Source: Pelomonas candidula | GTDB taxonomy: Bacteria > Pseudomonadota > Gammaproteobacteria > Burkholderiales > Burkholderiaceae_C | Assembly (NCBI RefSeq): GCF_043555985.1 | Contig: NZ_JBIGIC010000022.1 | Location: forward strand, 1 to 64,000 | Length of the DNA stretch: 64,000 bases | Direction of reading: 5' to 3' | In this document: positions 17,194 through 24,603 of the stretch, piece after piece | Numbering within the stretch: the first letter of the stretch is position 1 | How the letters are laid out: each line of letters opens with the position of its first letter | Notes under the pieces: model-generated | Seen by the model: only the letters and a program-made list of their open reading frames with translations | What the model was told of the DNA's origin: nothing | Databases searched by the model: none | Position numbers and translations under genes: made by a program

Positions 17194-17508
17194 ATGCCCA
17201 CTTCCGTCATCCACCCCGACATGCTGCGCCTGGCCGCGGGCCAGGCGGTCAGCGCCCTGAAAGTACTGGCCAACGAAGACCGGCTGCTGCTGCTGTGCCA
17301 GCTGTCGCAGGGCGAGATGTCCGTCGGTGATCTCGAAGAGGCGCTGGGCATCCGCCAGCCTACGCTGTCGCAGCAGCTGGCGGTGCTGCGCGCGGAGGGC
17401 GTCGTGGACACGCGACGTGATGGCAAGCGCATCTTCTATAGCGTCGCCGATGCCCGCCTGCTGCAGGTGCTGGCGGTGCTCTACGACCTTTACTGCCCGA
17501 AGGAGTGA
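17194..17508 (+). CDS. bigR: BigR/SqrR-type ArsR-family persulfide-sensing repressor
   Basis: A 104-residue winged-helix ArsR/SmtB repressor. The recognition helix region reads I-R-Q-P-T-L-S-Q-Q-L-A-V-L-R. It has two cysteines, Cys35 and Cys101, 66 residues apart, the same separation as the regulatory Cys pair (42 and 108) of Xylella BigR. These form a di- or tetrasulfide on exposure to sulfane sulfur and release DNA. Neighbours (dioxygenase, YeeE/YedE pair) fit the BigR regulon. The gene presumably represses both itself and the divergent gene through the 17135-17184 region. Confidence 0.9.
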   Translation: MPTSVIHPDMLRLAAGQAVSALKVLANEDRLLLLCQLSQGEMSVGDLEEALGIRQPTLSQQLAVLRAEGVVDTRRDGKRIFYSVADARLLQVLAVLYDLYCPKE

Positions 17509-17512
17509 ACCG

Positions 17513-17947
17513 ATGAATATCGACTGGAATGCTTTCACGCCGGTGGCCTCGTTGGTGGGCGGCGTGCTCATCGGGGGCGCGGCAGCGCTTTTCGTGCTGC
17601 TCAACGGCCGCATCGCCGGCATCAGCGGCGTGCTGGGCGGATTGTTCCGGCCAGTCCGAGGCGATATCGGCTGGCGACTGGCCTTCCTGCTGGGCCTGCT
17701 CGGCGCGCCGCTGGTGTATGGGCTGTTCACGGCCGTGCCGTTGCCGCGCATCGACGTGGGCTGGGGAGCGTTGGTTCTCGCCGGGCTGCTGGTGGGCGTG
17801 GGCACGCGCTACGGCGCCGGCTGCACCAGTGGCCATGGCGTCTGTGGCCTGTCCCGTCTGTCGCCGCGTTCGCTGGTGGCCACGCTGGCCTTCATGGGCG
17901 CCGGCTTCGCCACCGTATTCGTGCTTCGTCACCTCCTGGGCTTCTGA
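17513..17947 (+). CDS. YeeE/YedE half-transporter subunit (PmpA-like)
   Basis: A 144-residue membrane protein with about four helices and the signature G-A-G-C-T-S-G-H-G-V-C-G, whose cysteine is conserved in sulfur-compound transporters of the YeeE/YedE (DUF395) family. AGGAG lies eight bases before the ATG, only four bases after the bigR stop. It forms a pair with the next gene; together they equal one full-length YeeE, which imports thiosulfate. The transported species here (thiosulfate, sulfide or persulfide) is inferred only. Confidence 0.88.
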   Translation: MNIDWNAFTPVASLVGGVLIGGAAALFVLLNGRIAGISGVLGGLFRPVRGDIGWRLAFLLGLLGAPLVYGLFTAVPLPRIDVGWGALVLAGLLVGVGTRYGAGCTSGHGVCGLSRLSPRSLVATLAFMGAGFATVFVLRHLLGF

Positions 17948-17957
17948 GGGAATCGCC

Positions 17958-18374
17958 ATGCTTGTGATCACCGCTTTGCTCGCCGGCCTCGTGTTCGGCC
18001 TCGGCCTCATCCTCTCGGGCATGGCCAGCCCGGCCAAGGTGTTGGGCTTCCTCGACCTGGCCGGCTCCTGGGACCCGTCGCTTGCGCTGGTCATGGTCGG
18101 TGCCATCGCCGTCGGGCTGGTCGCGTTCGCGATCGCCAGGCGGCGCACGACTACGCTGCTGGGAGTGCGGCTGTGGTTGCCGACGGTGACCGCCATCGAC
18201 CGCCGGCTGGTCGTCGGCAGCCTGCTGTTCGGTATCGGCTGGGGGCTGGCCGGCTTCTGCCCGGGGCCGGCGCTGGTGGCGCTGGGCATGGGCGTGCCGA
18301 AGGCCGTGGTCTTCGTCGCCGCCATGCTCGCTGGCATGGGCCTGTTCGAGCTGCTTGAGCGCCGCCGGGGCTGA
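17958..18374 (+). CDS. YeeE/YedE half-transporter subunit (PmpB-like)
   Basis: A 138-residue membrane protein, the second half of the split transporter. Motifs are L-S-G-M-A-S-P-A-K-V-L-G-F-L-D near the N-terminus and G-L-A-G-F-C-P-G-P-A-L-V in the second half, with the conserved Cys in F-C-P-G. It starts 10 bases after the preceding gene and is in the same operon as bigR. Confidence 0.88.
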   Translation: MLVITALLAGLVFGLGLILSGMASPAKVLGFLDLAGSWDPSLALVMVGAIAVGLVAFAIARRRTTTLLGVRLWLPTVTAIDRRLVVGSLLFGIGWGLAGFCPGPALVALGMGVPKAVVFVAAMLAGMGLFELLERRRG

Positions 18375-18377
18375 GCC

Positions 18378-19007
18378 ATGAATGCGGACTGGACCTGGGT
18401 CTGGCTGACGCTGGCGGTGCTCGCGCTGTACGAGGCCTTGCTCGTGTTGCCGCGGAGCCGGGCCCTGGCCCGGCACGCCGGCCTGCGCGAGGAGTGGTTT
18501 CGTGTGGTCTCGGTGCACAAGGGCTCGGAGGTGCTGGCGGTGCAGACGCTGCGCAACTCGCTGATGTCGGCCACGATGCTGGCCTCCACGGCCGCGCTGG
18601 CCCTGATGGGCACGGTCTCGCTGGCGGCGCCGTCGCTGCACGAGGGCTTCGATGCCGCCGGTGGACAGGCGACGCTCGGGCCACGCCTGGTGCTTGAACT
18701 GGTGCTGCTGGCGCTGCTGTTCGTGTCGCTGGTGTCGAGCATGATGGCCGTGCGCTTTTACAACCACGCCGGGTTCATCGGCGGCATGCCGGTCGACTCG
18801 GAGGCGAGGGTTCGCTGGACGGGCGCGGGTGTGCGCTACGTCCGCCGCGCCGGCGTGCTGTATGGCGTGGGTCTGCGCCAGCTGGTGCTGGTCGTGCCCG
18901 TCGTCGCCACGCTGCTGCTGCCGGCGTCCGGCCCGGTGGCCGCGGTGGTGGTGGCCGTGGTGCTGTACTCGCTGGACCGCTTCAACGACACCGGCGCCCT
19001 CAGCTGA
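18378..19007 (+). CDS. DUF599 membrane protein
   Basis: A 209-residue protein with four predicted membrane helices (near residues 5-22, 70-95, 105-128, 165-195). The motif V-R-F-Y-N-H-A-G-F-I, followed by the V-R-Y-V-R-R-A-G-V-L-Y segment, identifies DUF599. Function is unknown. It starts three bases after the stop of the YeeE/YedE pair, so it is probably co-transcribed with the sulfur locus, although DUF599 genes are also found elsewhere on their own. Confidence 0.82.
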   Translation: MNADWTWVWLTLAVLALYEALLVLPRSRALARHAGLREEWFRVVSVHKGSEVLAVQTLRNSLMSATMLASTAALALMGTVSLAAPSLHEGFDAAGGQATLGPRLVLELVLLALLFVSLVSSMMAVRFYNHAGFIGGMPVDSEARVRWTGAGVRYVRRAGVLYGVGLRQLVLVVPVVATLLLPASGPVAAVVVAVVLYSLDRFNDTGALS

Positions 19008-19043
19008 CGGCGCGGGTGCAAACAGGCGCGAAAATCCGCGCCC

Positions 19044-19823
19044 ATGCTGTTCCTGCTCTCGCCTGCCAAGTCGCTCGACTACGACACACCCACGCCGCCC
19101 GAACTCGCCGACGCGCTGACGCGCCCCCAGTTCCTCGACGACACGGCCGCGCTCATCGACGTGCTGCGCACCAAGACCGTGGACGACGTGCGCGAGCTGA
19201 TGGACCTATCCGAGCCGCTGGCCCGGCTGAACGTCGACCGCTATGCCGCCTGGAGGCCCCGCTTCACCGACAAGAACAGCAAGCCGGCCGTGCTGGCCTT
19301 CAACGGCGACGTCTACGACGGGCTGGATGCGAAGACGCTTTCCGCCGACGACATCGCCTGGGCGCAGGCGCACGTGCGCATGCTGTCGGGCCTGTACGGC
19401 GTCCTGCGGCCGCTGGACCGCATGCAGCCGTACCGGCTGGAGATGGGCACGCGGCTGGCCACCGACGCCGGCGCCAGCCTGTACGACTGGTGGGGCGACC
19501 GCCTCGCGCTGCACCTCAACAAGCTGGCTTCGGGGCAGAAGGCGCCGGTCATCGTCAACCTCGCGTCGCAGGAGTACTTCCGCGCCGCGGACCGCAAGGT
19601 GTTGAAGCCGCGTGTCGTGGAGTGCCAGTTCGAGGACTGGAAGAACGGCGACTACAAGATCATCAGCTTCTTCGCCAAGCGGGCTCGCGGCCTGATGGCC
19701 CGCTTTGCCATCCAGCAGCGCCTGGAGACGCCGGACGGTCTCAGGGCCTTCAATCTGGACGGTTATCGTTGGGCCCCCGAGGTGTCTTCCCCCGATCGTC
19801 TGGTCTTCCGTCGCAAGTCATGA
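19044..19823 (+). CDS. yaaA: Peroxide-stress protein YaaA
   Basis: A 259-residue DUF328 protein, starting M-L-F-L-L-S-P-A-K-S-L-D-Y, the family signature. E. coli YaaA lowers free iron during hydrogen peroxide stress and limits Fenton damage; the fold binds DNA. Length and motifs (L-Y-G-V-L-R-P-L-D-R-M-Q-P-Y-R-L-E-M-G) are standard. The TGA overlaps the ATG of the next gene (ATGA), coupling it to an iron-dependent oxygenase. Confidence 0.94.
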   Translation: MLFLLSPAKSLDYDTPTPPELADALTRPQFLDDTAALIDVLRTKTVDDVRELMDLSEPLARLNVDRYAAWRPRFTDKNSKPAVLAFNGDVYDGLDAKTLSADDIAWAQAHVRMLSGLYGVLRPLDRMQPYRLEMGTRLATDAGASLYDWWGDRLALHLNKLASGQKAPVIVNLASQEYFRAADRKVLKPRVVECQFEDWKNGDYKIISFFAKRARGLMARFAIQQRLETPDGLRAFNLDGYRWAPEVSSPDRLVFRRKS

Positions 19824-20662
19824 GTCAACAAGTCATCACCCCCGAACTCTGCGAGTGGATCACCGAGCAGACCCGCGCCGGCCATGCGTCCGAGAGCGTG
19901 CTGGCGGCCATGCTGGGCAGCGGCTGGGACGAGTCCATCGCCCGCCAGGCGCTGGCGCGCACGCTGGGCCAGGCGGCCACGCCGACGTTGCCGGCCGGCG
20001 CGACGCCCGGCTTGCCCGAGCCCGACCTGAGTCGCTTCGCCCCGGTCATCGACGCTGGTGACCGCCAGGTCAAGGTCATGATGGCGCTGCGCCAGCCGCG
20101 AGTGGTCGTGTTCGGCGACCTGCTGTCCGAGGAGGAATGCGACGGCATCATCGCCATGGCCACCAAGCGCCTGGCGCGTTCCGAGACGGTGGCCACCGCG
20201 GCGGACGGCAGCGAGGTGAACGCGGCGCGCACCAGCGACGGCATGTTCTTCGAGCGCTGCGAGACCGAGCTGATCCGCAAGGTCGAGTCGCGCATCGCCA
20301 CGCTGCTGCGCTGGCCGCTGGACCATGGCGAAGGCCTGCAGGTGCTGCGCTACCGCCCGGGCGCCGAGTACCAGCCGCACTACGACTACTTCGACCCCGG
20401 CCACGTCAGCACGCCCAACATCTTGAAGCGCGGCGGCCAGCGCGTCGGCACGCTGGTCATCTACCTGAACACGCCGGTGGCCGGCGGCTCGACCATCTTC
20501 CCGGACATCGGCCTGGACGTTGCGCCCGTCAAGGGCAATGCCGTGTTCTTCAGCTACGACCGGCCGCACCCGTCCACGCAGACGCTGCACGGCGGCTCGC
20601 CGGTCATCGAGGGCGAGAAGTGGGTGGCGACCAAGTGGCTGCGCCAGGGCGTGTTCAACTGA
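19820..20662 (+). CDS. 2-oxoglutarate/Fe(II)-dependent prolyl-4-hydroxylase-like oxygenase
   Basis: A 280-residue protein. An N-terminal helical segment (1-60) precedes a P4Hc domain. Iron ligands are visible as H-Y-D in Y-Q-P-H-Y-D-Y-F-D and a distal His in T-L-H-G-G-S-P-V, with Lys in E-G-E-K-W for 2-oxoglutarate. The substrate is unknown; bacterial members hydroxylate proline in proteins such as EF-Tu or free peptides. Translation is coupled to yaaA by a 4-base overlap, an oxygenase/iron-homeostasis pairing worth noting. Confidence 0.88.
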   Translation: MSQQVITPELCEWITEQTRAGHASESVLAAMLGSGWDESIARQALARTLGQAATPTLPAGATPGLPEPDLSRFAPVIDAGDRQVKVMMALRQPRVVVFGDLLSEEECDGIIAMATKRLARSETVATAADGSEVNAARTSDGMFFERCETELIRKVESRIATLLRWPLDHGEGLQVLRYRPGAEYQPHYDYFDPGHVSTPNILKRGGQRVGTLVIYLNTPVAGGSTIFPDIGLDVAPVKGNAVFFSYDRPHPSTQTLHGGSPVIEGEKWVATKWLRQGVFN

Positions 20663-20665
20663 GTT

Positions 20666-20681
20666 CCGGCCTTCGGGCCGG
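20666..20681. terminator. TTCG-tetraloop hairpin between convergent genes
   Basis: CCGGCC-TTCG-GGCCGG, a 6-bp stem closed by a C(UUCG)G loop, starts four bases after the P4H stop and lies before the stop of the convergent PAS-LuxR gene. It is very stable as RNA but lacks a T run. Confidence 0.5.
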
Positions 20682-20695
20682 CCTGGGGCGTCTGT

Positions 20696-21250
20696 TCATG
20701 CCGACAGCAGCTTGTTGATCAGCTCGGGTGTGCTGCCCGCCTGGTATTTCTTCATCAGCCGGGCGCGGTAGACATCCACCGTGCGGGGGCTCACGCCCAG
20801 GCGGCGGCCGATGAGCTTGCTCGTCTGGCCCTCGACCAGCAGTGCTGCGATCTCCCGCTCGCGGGGCGTGAGGTCGGCGCTGATCTGCCGGCGCGCCGAC
20901 AGGTCCTCGAAGCTCCAGATGCCACGGGCGTGCGGGTCGGCCGGGTCCAGCGCGCGGCCCGTTACGTGGCACCAGAATGGCTCGCCAGTGGACAGCCGCC
21001 GCATGACGCGGTCGTCCGCATAGTGGCCCAGCACGTCCAGGCTCGCCACGATGCGGGCGCCGGTGCGCTCGAACTCCGCCGCGCTCGGGTACATCACCGC
21101 GAAGCTCTGGCCGACCAGCTGGGCTCGCGTGGCGCCGAACATCTGCAGCACGCGCTCGTTGCAGTCGACGATCTGGCGCTGGACCGACAGCACGAGGCCG
21201 ACCGGGGCCAGCTGGAAGGCGCTGCGGTAGTCAAAGGCGTCGGAGCTCAC
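20696..21250 (-). CDS. PAS-domain LuxR-type transcriptional regulator
   Basis: A single PAS sensor domain (D-Y-R-S-A-F-Q-L-A-P-V-G through about residue 120) precedes a C-terminal LuxR helix-turn-helix: L-T-P-R-E-R-E-I-A-A-L-L, then S-P-R-T-V-D-V-Y-R-A-R-L-M-K-K. There is no receiver domain. The frame is open to an ATG at 21355, but that adds an Arg/Pro-rich stretch with no family likeness. A GTG at 21248-21250 gives 184 residues and is preferred, without a strong ribosome site. It is divergent from scoAB and probably controls it. Confidence 0.82.
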   Translation of the reverse strand: MSSDAFDYRSAFQLAPVGLVLSVQRQIVDCNERVLQMFGATRAQLVGQSFAVMYPSAAEFERTGARIVASLDVLGHYADDRVMRRLSTGEPFWCHVTGRALDPADPHARGIWSFEDLSARRQISADLTPREREIAALLVEGQTSKLIGRRLGVSPRTVDVYRARLMKKYQAGSTPELINKLLSA

Positions 21251-21346
21251 GCGAAGGGCAGGGGTGGCAGGGCGGATGATCCTACCCGGGCGGGTGCGTC
21301 GCCCGAGCCGTCCCGGGGTGGCTGGCGGCCGCCGCAGCAGCGGCGC

Positions 21347-21366
21347 ATTAGTCAAATTTGCGTAAT
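21347..21366. promoter_or_regulatory. Palindrome between the PAS-LuxR gene and scoA
   Basis: ATTA-GT-CAAATTTG-CG-TAAT, a 20-base near-palindrome in an otherwise GC-rich spacer, lies 55 bases upstream of the scoA start. Its symmetry and position fit an operator for the divergently encoded LuxR-type protein. Confidence 0.45.
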
Positions 21367-21420
21367 CGACGTGACCGGAGTCGGGCGCTACGCTTCGCGC
21401 TTCTTGCAGCAGGAGACAGC

Positions 21421-22128
21421 ATGAACAAGGTGTACCCGAGCGCTGACGAAGCGCTTCGTGGCGTCGTGAAGGACGGGCAGTTGCTGGCCGTTGGTGGTTT
21501 CGGCCTGTGTGGCATCCCGGAGGCCCTGATCAAGGCGCTGCGCGACAGCGGCGTGAAGGACCTGACGGTCATCTCCAACAACGCGGGCGTGGACGGCTTC
21601 GGCCTGGGCCAGCTGCTGGAGACGCGGCAGATCAGGAAGATGATCTCCAGCTATGTCGGCGAAAACAAGGAGTTCGAGCGCCAGTATCTGGCCGGCGAAC
21701 TGGAGCTGGAGTTCACGCCGCAGGGCACGCTGGCCGAGAAGCTGCGCGCCGGCGGCGCCGGCATCCCGGCCTTCTTCACGAAGACCGGCGTCGGCACCAT
21801 CGTGGCCGAGGGCAAGGAGCTGCGCGAGTTCGACGGCGAGACCTACGTCATGGAGCGGGCGCTCGTGCCGGAGGTGGCGCTGGTCAAGGCCTTCAAGGCC
21901 GACAAGAGCGGCAACCTCGTCTTCCGCCGCACCGCGCGCAACTTCAACCCGGCTGCGGCGATGGCGGGCAAGCTGACGGTGGTGGAGGTGGAGCAGCTCG
22001 TCGAGACCGGCAGCATCGACCCGGACGACGTGCACCTGCCGGGCATCTATGTGCACCGCATCGTCGTCAACGCCAATCCGGAAAAGCGGATTGAGAAGGT
22101 GACCCTCTCTCCCAAGAAGGAGGCCTGA
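21421..22128 (+). CDS. scoA: 3-oxoacid CoA-transferase subunit A
   Basis: Transfers CoA from succinyl-CoA to a 3-oxoacid such as acetoacetate, feeding ketone bodies and short-chain acids into acetyl-CoA. A 235-residue family I CoA-transferase alpha subunit: the glycine-rich loop V-G-G-F-G-L-C-G-I-P-E near residue 22 and the N-N-A-G-V-D-G-F-G-L-G segment are characteristic. AGGAGACAGC precedes the ATG. It pairs with scoB four bases downstream. A 3-oxoadipate transferase role cannot be excluded by sequence alone. Confidence 0.92.
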   Translation: MNKVYPSADEALRGVVKDGQLLAVGGFGLCGIPEALIKALRDSGVKDLTVISNNAGVDGFGLGQLLETRQIRKMISSYVGENKEFERQYLAGELELEFTPQGTLAEKLRAGGAGIPAFFTKTGVGTIVAEGKELREFDGETYVMERALVPEVALVKAFKADKSGNLVFRRTARNFNPAAAMAGKLTVVEVEQLVETGSIDPDDVHLPGIYVHRIVVNANPEKRIEKVTLSPKKEA

Positions 22129-22131
22129 ACC

Positions 22132-22770
22132 ATGGCCTGGACTCAAGATCAGATGGCTGCCCGCGCGGCCCAGGAGCTGGAAGACGGCTTCTACGTGAAC
22201 CTCGGCATCGGCATCCCGACGCTGGTGGCCAACCATGTGCCCCCAGCCAAGGAAGTCTGGCTGCAGAGCGAGAACGGCATGCTGGGCATCGGCCCGTTCC
22301 CGACCGAGGACGAAGTCGATGCCGACCTCATCAACGCCGGCAAGCAGACGGTCACCACGTTGCCTGGCTCCAGCATCTTCGGCAGCCACGACAGCTTCGC
22401 GATGATCCGCGGCGGCAAGATCAACCTCAGCATCCTGGGCGCGATGCAGGTCAGCGGCAAGGGCGACCTGGCCAACTGGATGATCCCCGGCAAGATGGTC
22501 AAGGGCATGGGCGGGGCGATGGACCTTGTGGCCGGCGTGAAGCGCGTCATCGTGCTGATGGAGCACGTGGCCCGCAAGAAGGACGGCACCGAGGACCTCA
22601 AGATCATCCCGAACTGCACGCTGCCGCTGACCGGCGTGGGCGTGGTGGACCGCATCATCACGGACCTCGGCGTGTTCGACGTCGAGCCCGAAGGGCTGAA
22701 GCTCGTCGAGCTGGCCGAGGGAGTGACACGCGAGTTCGCCCAAAGCAAGACGGGCGTGCCCCTGCTTTGA
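22132..22770 (+). CDS. scoB: 3-oxoacid CoA-transferase subunit B
   Basis: The catalytic beta subunit, 212 residues. The active-site glutamate lies in Q-S-E-N-G-M-L-G-I-G-P, preceded by N-L-G-I-G-I-P-T-L-V-A-N. The G-S-H-D-S-F-A-M-I-R-G-G segment is also standard. AAGGAGG before the ATG comes from the last codons of scoA, so the two are translated together. Confidence 0.93.
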   Translation: MAWTQDQMAARAAQELEDGFYVNLGIGIPTLVANHVPPAKEVWLQSENGMLGIGPFPTEDEVDADLINAGKQTVTTLPGSSIFGSHDSFAMIRGGKINLSILGAMQVSGKGDLANWMIPGKMVKGMGGAMDLVAGVKRVIVLMEHVARKKDGTEDLKIIPNCTLPLTGVGVVDRIITDLGVFDVEPEGLKLVELAEGVTREFAQSKTGVPLL

Positions 22771-22774
22771 ATCG

Positions 22775-22792
22775 CGGGAGATGTTTCTCCCG
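22775..22792 (+). terminator. Short hairpin after scoB
   Basis: CGGGAGA-TGTT-TCTCCCG, a 7-bp stem five bases after the scoB stop. It has no T run, so its terminator role is tentative. Confidence 0.4.
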
Positions 22793-22886
22793 GTAAGTGC
22801 AATGACGTTTCTCACGCCACGCGCTTGAGGGGCGTACGCGGGGTTGTAGGGTTGGCATCATCCAGCCCGCAACTCCGCCACGCCTC

Positions 22887-24596
22887 ATGCAAGACCTGCC
22901 CGACCTGATCGCCTCTGCGCCGCCTCCCGCGGCCAACGAGGCGGGTTCCTCCGCCTCGTTGGCCGCGGCTGCGCTGGCCGCGGCCTCGCTGCTGAGCGCC
23001 TGTGGTGGAGGCGGTGGAGGCAGCAGCAGCGCCGCCCCCGGCTCGGAGCCGACCGCCGCGCCGCCGCCGCCGCCGGCTCCGCCCACCGATGCGGAGGCTG
23101 CGCGCTTCCTCGCGCAGGCGGGCTTCGCGGCGAAGAGCGCCGACATCGCCACCGTCAAGGCCAACGGCTATGCCGCGTGGCTGGACGCGCAGTTCGCGCT
23201 GCCGGTCAGCGATGGTCATTTCGACTGGATGGTGGCGCAGGGCTACGCGGTCGACGCCAACCGCAACAGCTTCGCGGGCCTGGACAACACGCTGTGGCGC
23301 AAGTTCATGTCGGCCCCCGACACGCTGCGCCAGCGCGTCGTGCTGGCGCTGTCGGAGATCTTCGTCATCTCGATGGCCGGCCTGCCGGTGCAGTGGCGCG
23401 GCTTCGTCGGCGCGGCCTACATGGACATGCTGGAGGCGAATGCCTTCGGCAACTACCGCGCGCTGCTGGAGGCGGTGACGCTGTCCACCGGCATGGGCGT
23501 CTACCTCAACATGCGCGGCAACTTGAAGGAAGACCCCAAGACCGGCCGCGTGCCCGACGAGAACTACGCGCGCGAGGTCATGCAGCTGCTCACCATCGGC
23601 CTGCTGCAGCTCAATGCCGACGGCAGCGTCAAGCTGGGCGCGGACGGCAAGGCCATCGAGACCTACAACCAGACCGACATCACCAACCTGGCCCGCGTCT
23701 TCACCGGCTGGGACTACGACGGCACCAGCGCCACCGACCCGGCCTACGTGAAGAAGCCCATGGTCAACATCGCGTCGCGCTTCTCCACCGGTGCGAAGAA
23801 GGTATTGAACGTCGACATCCCCGCCACCGCCGATGGCCCGGCCGCGATGAAGACGGCGCTGGACACGCTGGCCAACCATGCCAACGTGGGCCCCTTCATC
23901 GGCCGCCAGCTGATCCAGCGCCTGGTCACGTCCGACCCCAGCGCCGCCTATGTGGGCCGTGTGTCTGCCATCTGGGCCGACAACGGCAGCGGCGTGCGAG
24001 GCGACCTGAAGGCCGTCATCCGCGCGGTGCTGCTGGACACCGAGGCGCGTGCACTTTCCACGTCGCCGTCCGCCGGCAAGTTGCGCGAGCCGATCCATCG
24101 GCTGCTGCAGTGGGCGCGCAGCTTCGGCGCCACGTCGCCTACCGGCGCCTGGAACGTCGGCGATACGAGCAACCCCGCCACGCGGCTGGGCCAGAGCCCG
24201 CTGCGCAGTCCGTCGGTATTCAACTTCTTCCGCCCCGGCTACGTGCCGCCGGGCTCCACGCTGGGCGCCAACGGCGTCACCGCGCCGGAGTTCCAGCTCT
24301 GCAACGAGAGCACGACCGCGGGTTATCTCAACTTCCTGCAGACCACCATCGCCAGCGGCGTGGGCGAGGTCAAGGCCAGCTACACGGCCGAGCTGGCGTT
24401 GGTGGCTGACCCGGCCGCGCTGGTGGCCGACCTCGCTCTGCGGCTGGGTGGCGGTGGCATCTCGGCGGCGACGCAGTCGACCATCTCGACGGCCATTGCC
24501 TCCATCGCCGTGACGACCGACGCCGGCAAGCTCAACCGCGTCTACGCGGCCATCCTGATGCTGATGGCCTGCCCCGAGTATTTGATTCAAAAGTGA
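22887..24596 (+). CDS. DUF1800 family lipoprotein
   Basis: A 569-residue DUF1800 protein. A hydrophobic Ala/Leu stretch ends L-S-A-C (Cys39) followed by a Gly/Ser/Pro-rich linker, a lipoprotein-like export signal that lacks the usual N-terminal basic residues. Typical family segments include R-F-L-A-Q-A-G-F, L-R-Q-R-V-V-L-A-L-S-E and D-E-N-Y-A-R-E-V-M-Q-L-L-T-I-G-L. The biochemical function is unknown. It is followed seven bases later by a DUF1501 gene, the standard partner of DUF1800 in many bacteria. Confidence 0.86.
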   Translation: MQDLPDLIASAPPPAANEAGSSASLAAAALAAASLLSACGGGGGGSSSAAPGSEPTAAPPPPPAPPTDAEAARFLAQAGFAAKSADIATVKANGYAAWLDAQFALPVSDGHFDWMVAQGYAVDANRNSFAGLDNTLWRKFMSAPDTLRQRVVLALSEIFVISMAGLPVQWRGFVGAAYMDMLEANAFGNYRALLEAVTLSTGMGVYLNMRGNLKEDPKTGRVPDENYAREVMQLLTIGLLQLNADGSVKLGADGKAIETYNQTDITNLARVFTGWDYDGTSATDPAYVKKPMVNIASRFSTGAKKVLNVDIPATADGPAAMKTALDTLANHANVGPFIGRQLIQRLVTSDPSAAYVGRVSAIWADNGSGVRGDLKAVIRAVLLDTEARALSTSPSAGKLREPIHRLLQWARSFGATSPTGAWNVGDTSNPATRLGQSPLRSPSVFNFFRPGYVPPGSTLGANGVTAPEFQLCNESTTAGYLNFLQTTIASGVGEVKASYTAELALVADPAALVADLALRLGGGGISAATQSTISTAIASIAVTTDAGKLNRVYAAILMLMACPEYLIQK

Positions 24597-24603
24597 GGCC
24601 GGC

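Noticed and set aside
23000..23090. Gly/Ser/Pro low-complexity stretch as a repeat
   Set aside because: It is the linker of the DUF1800 lipoprotein in frame.
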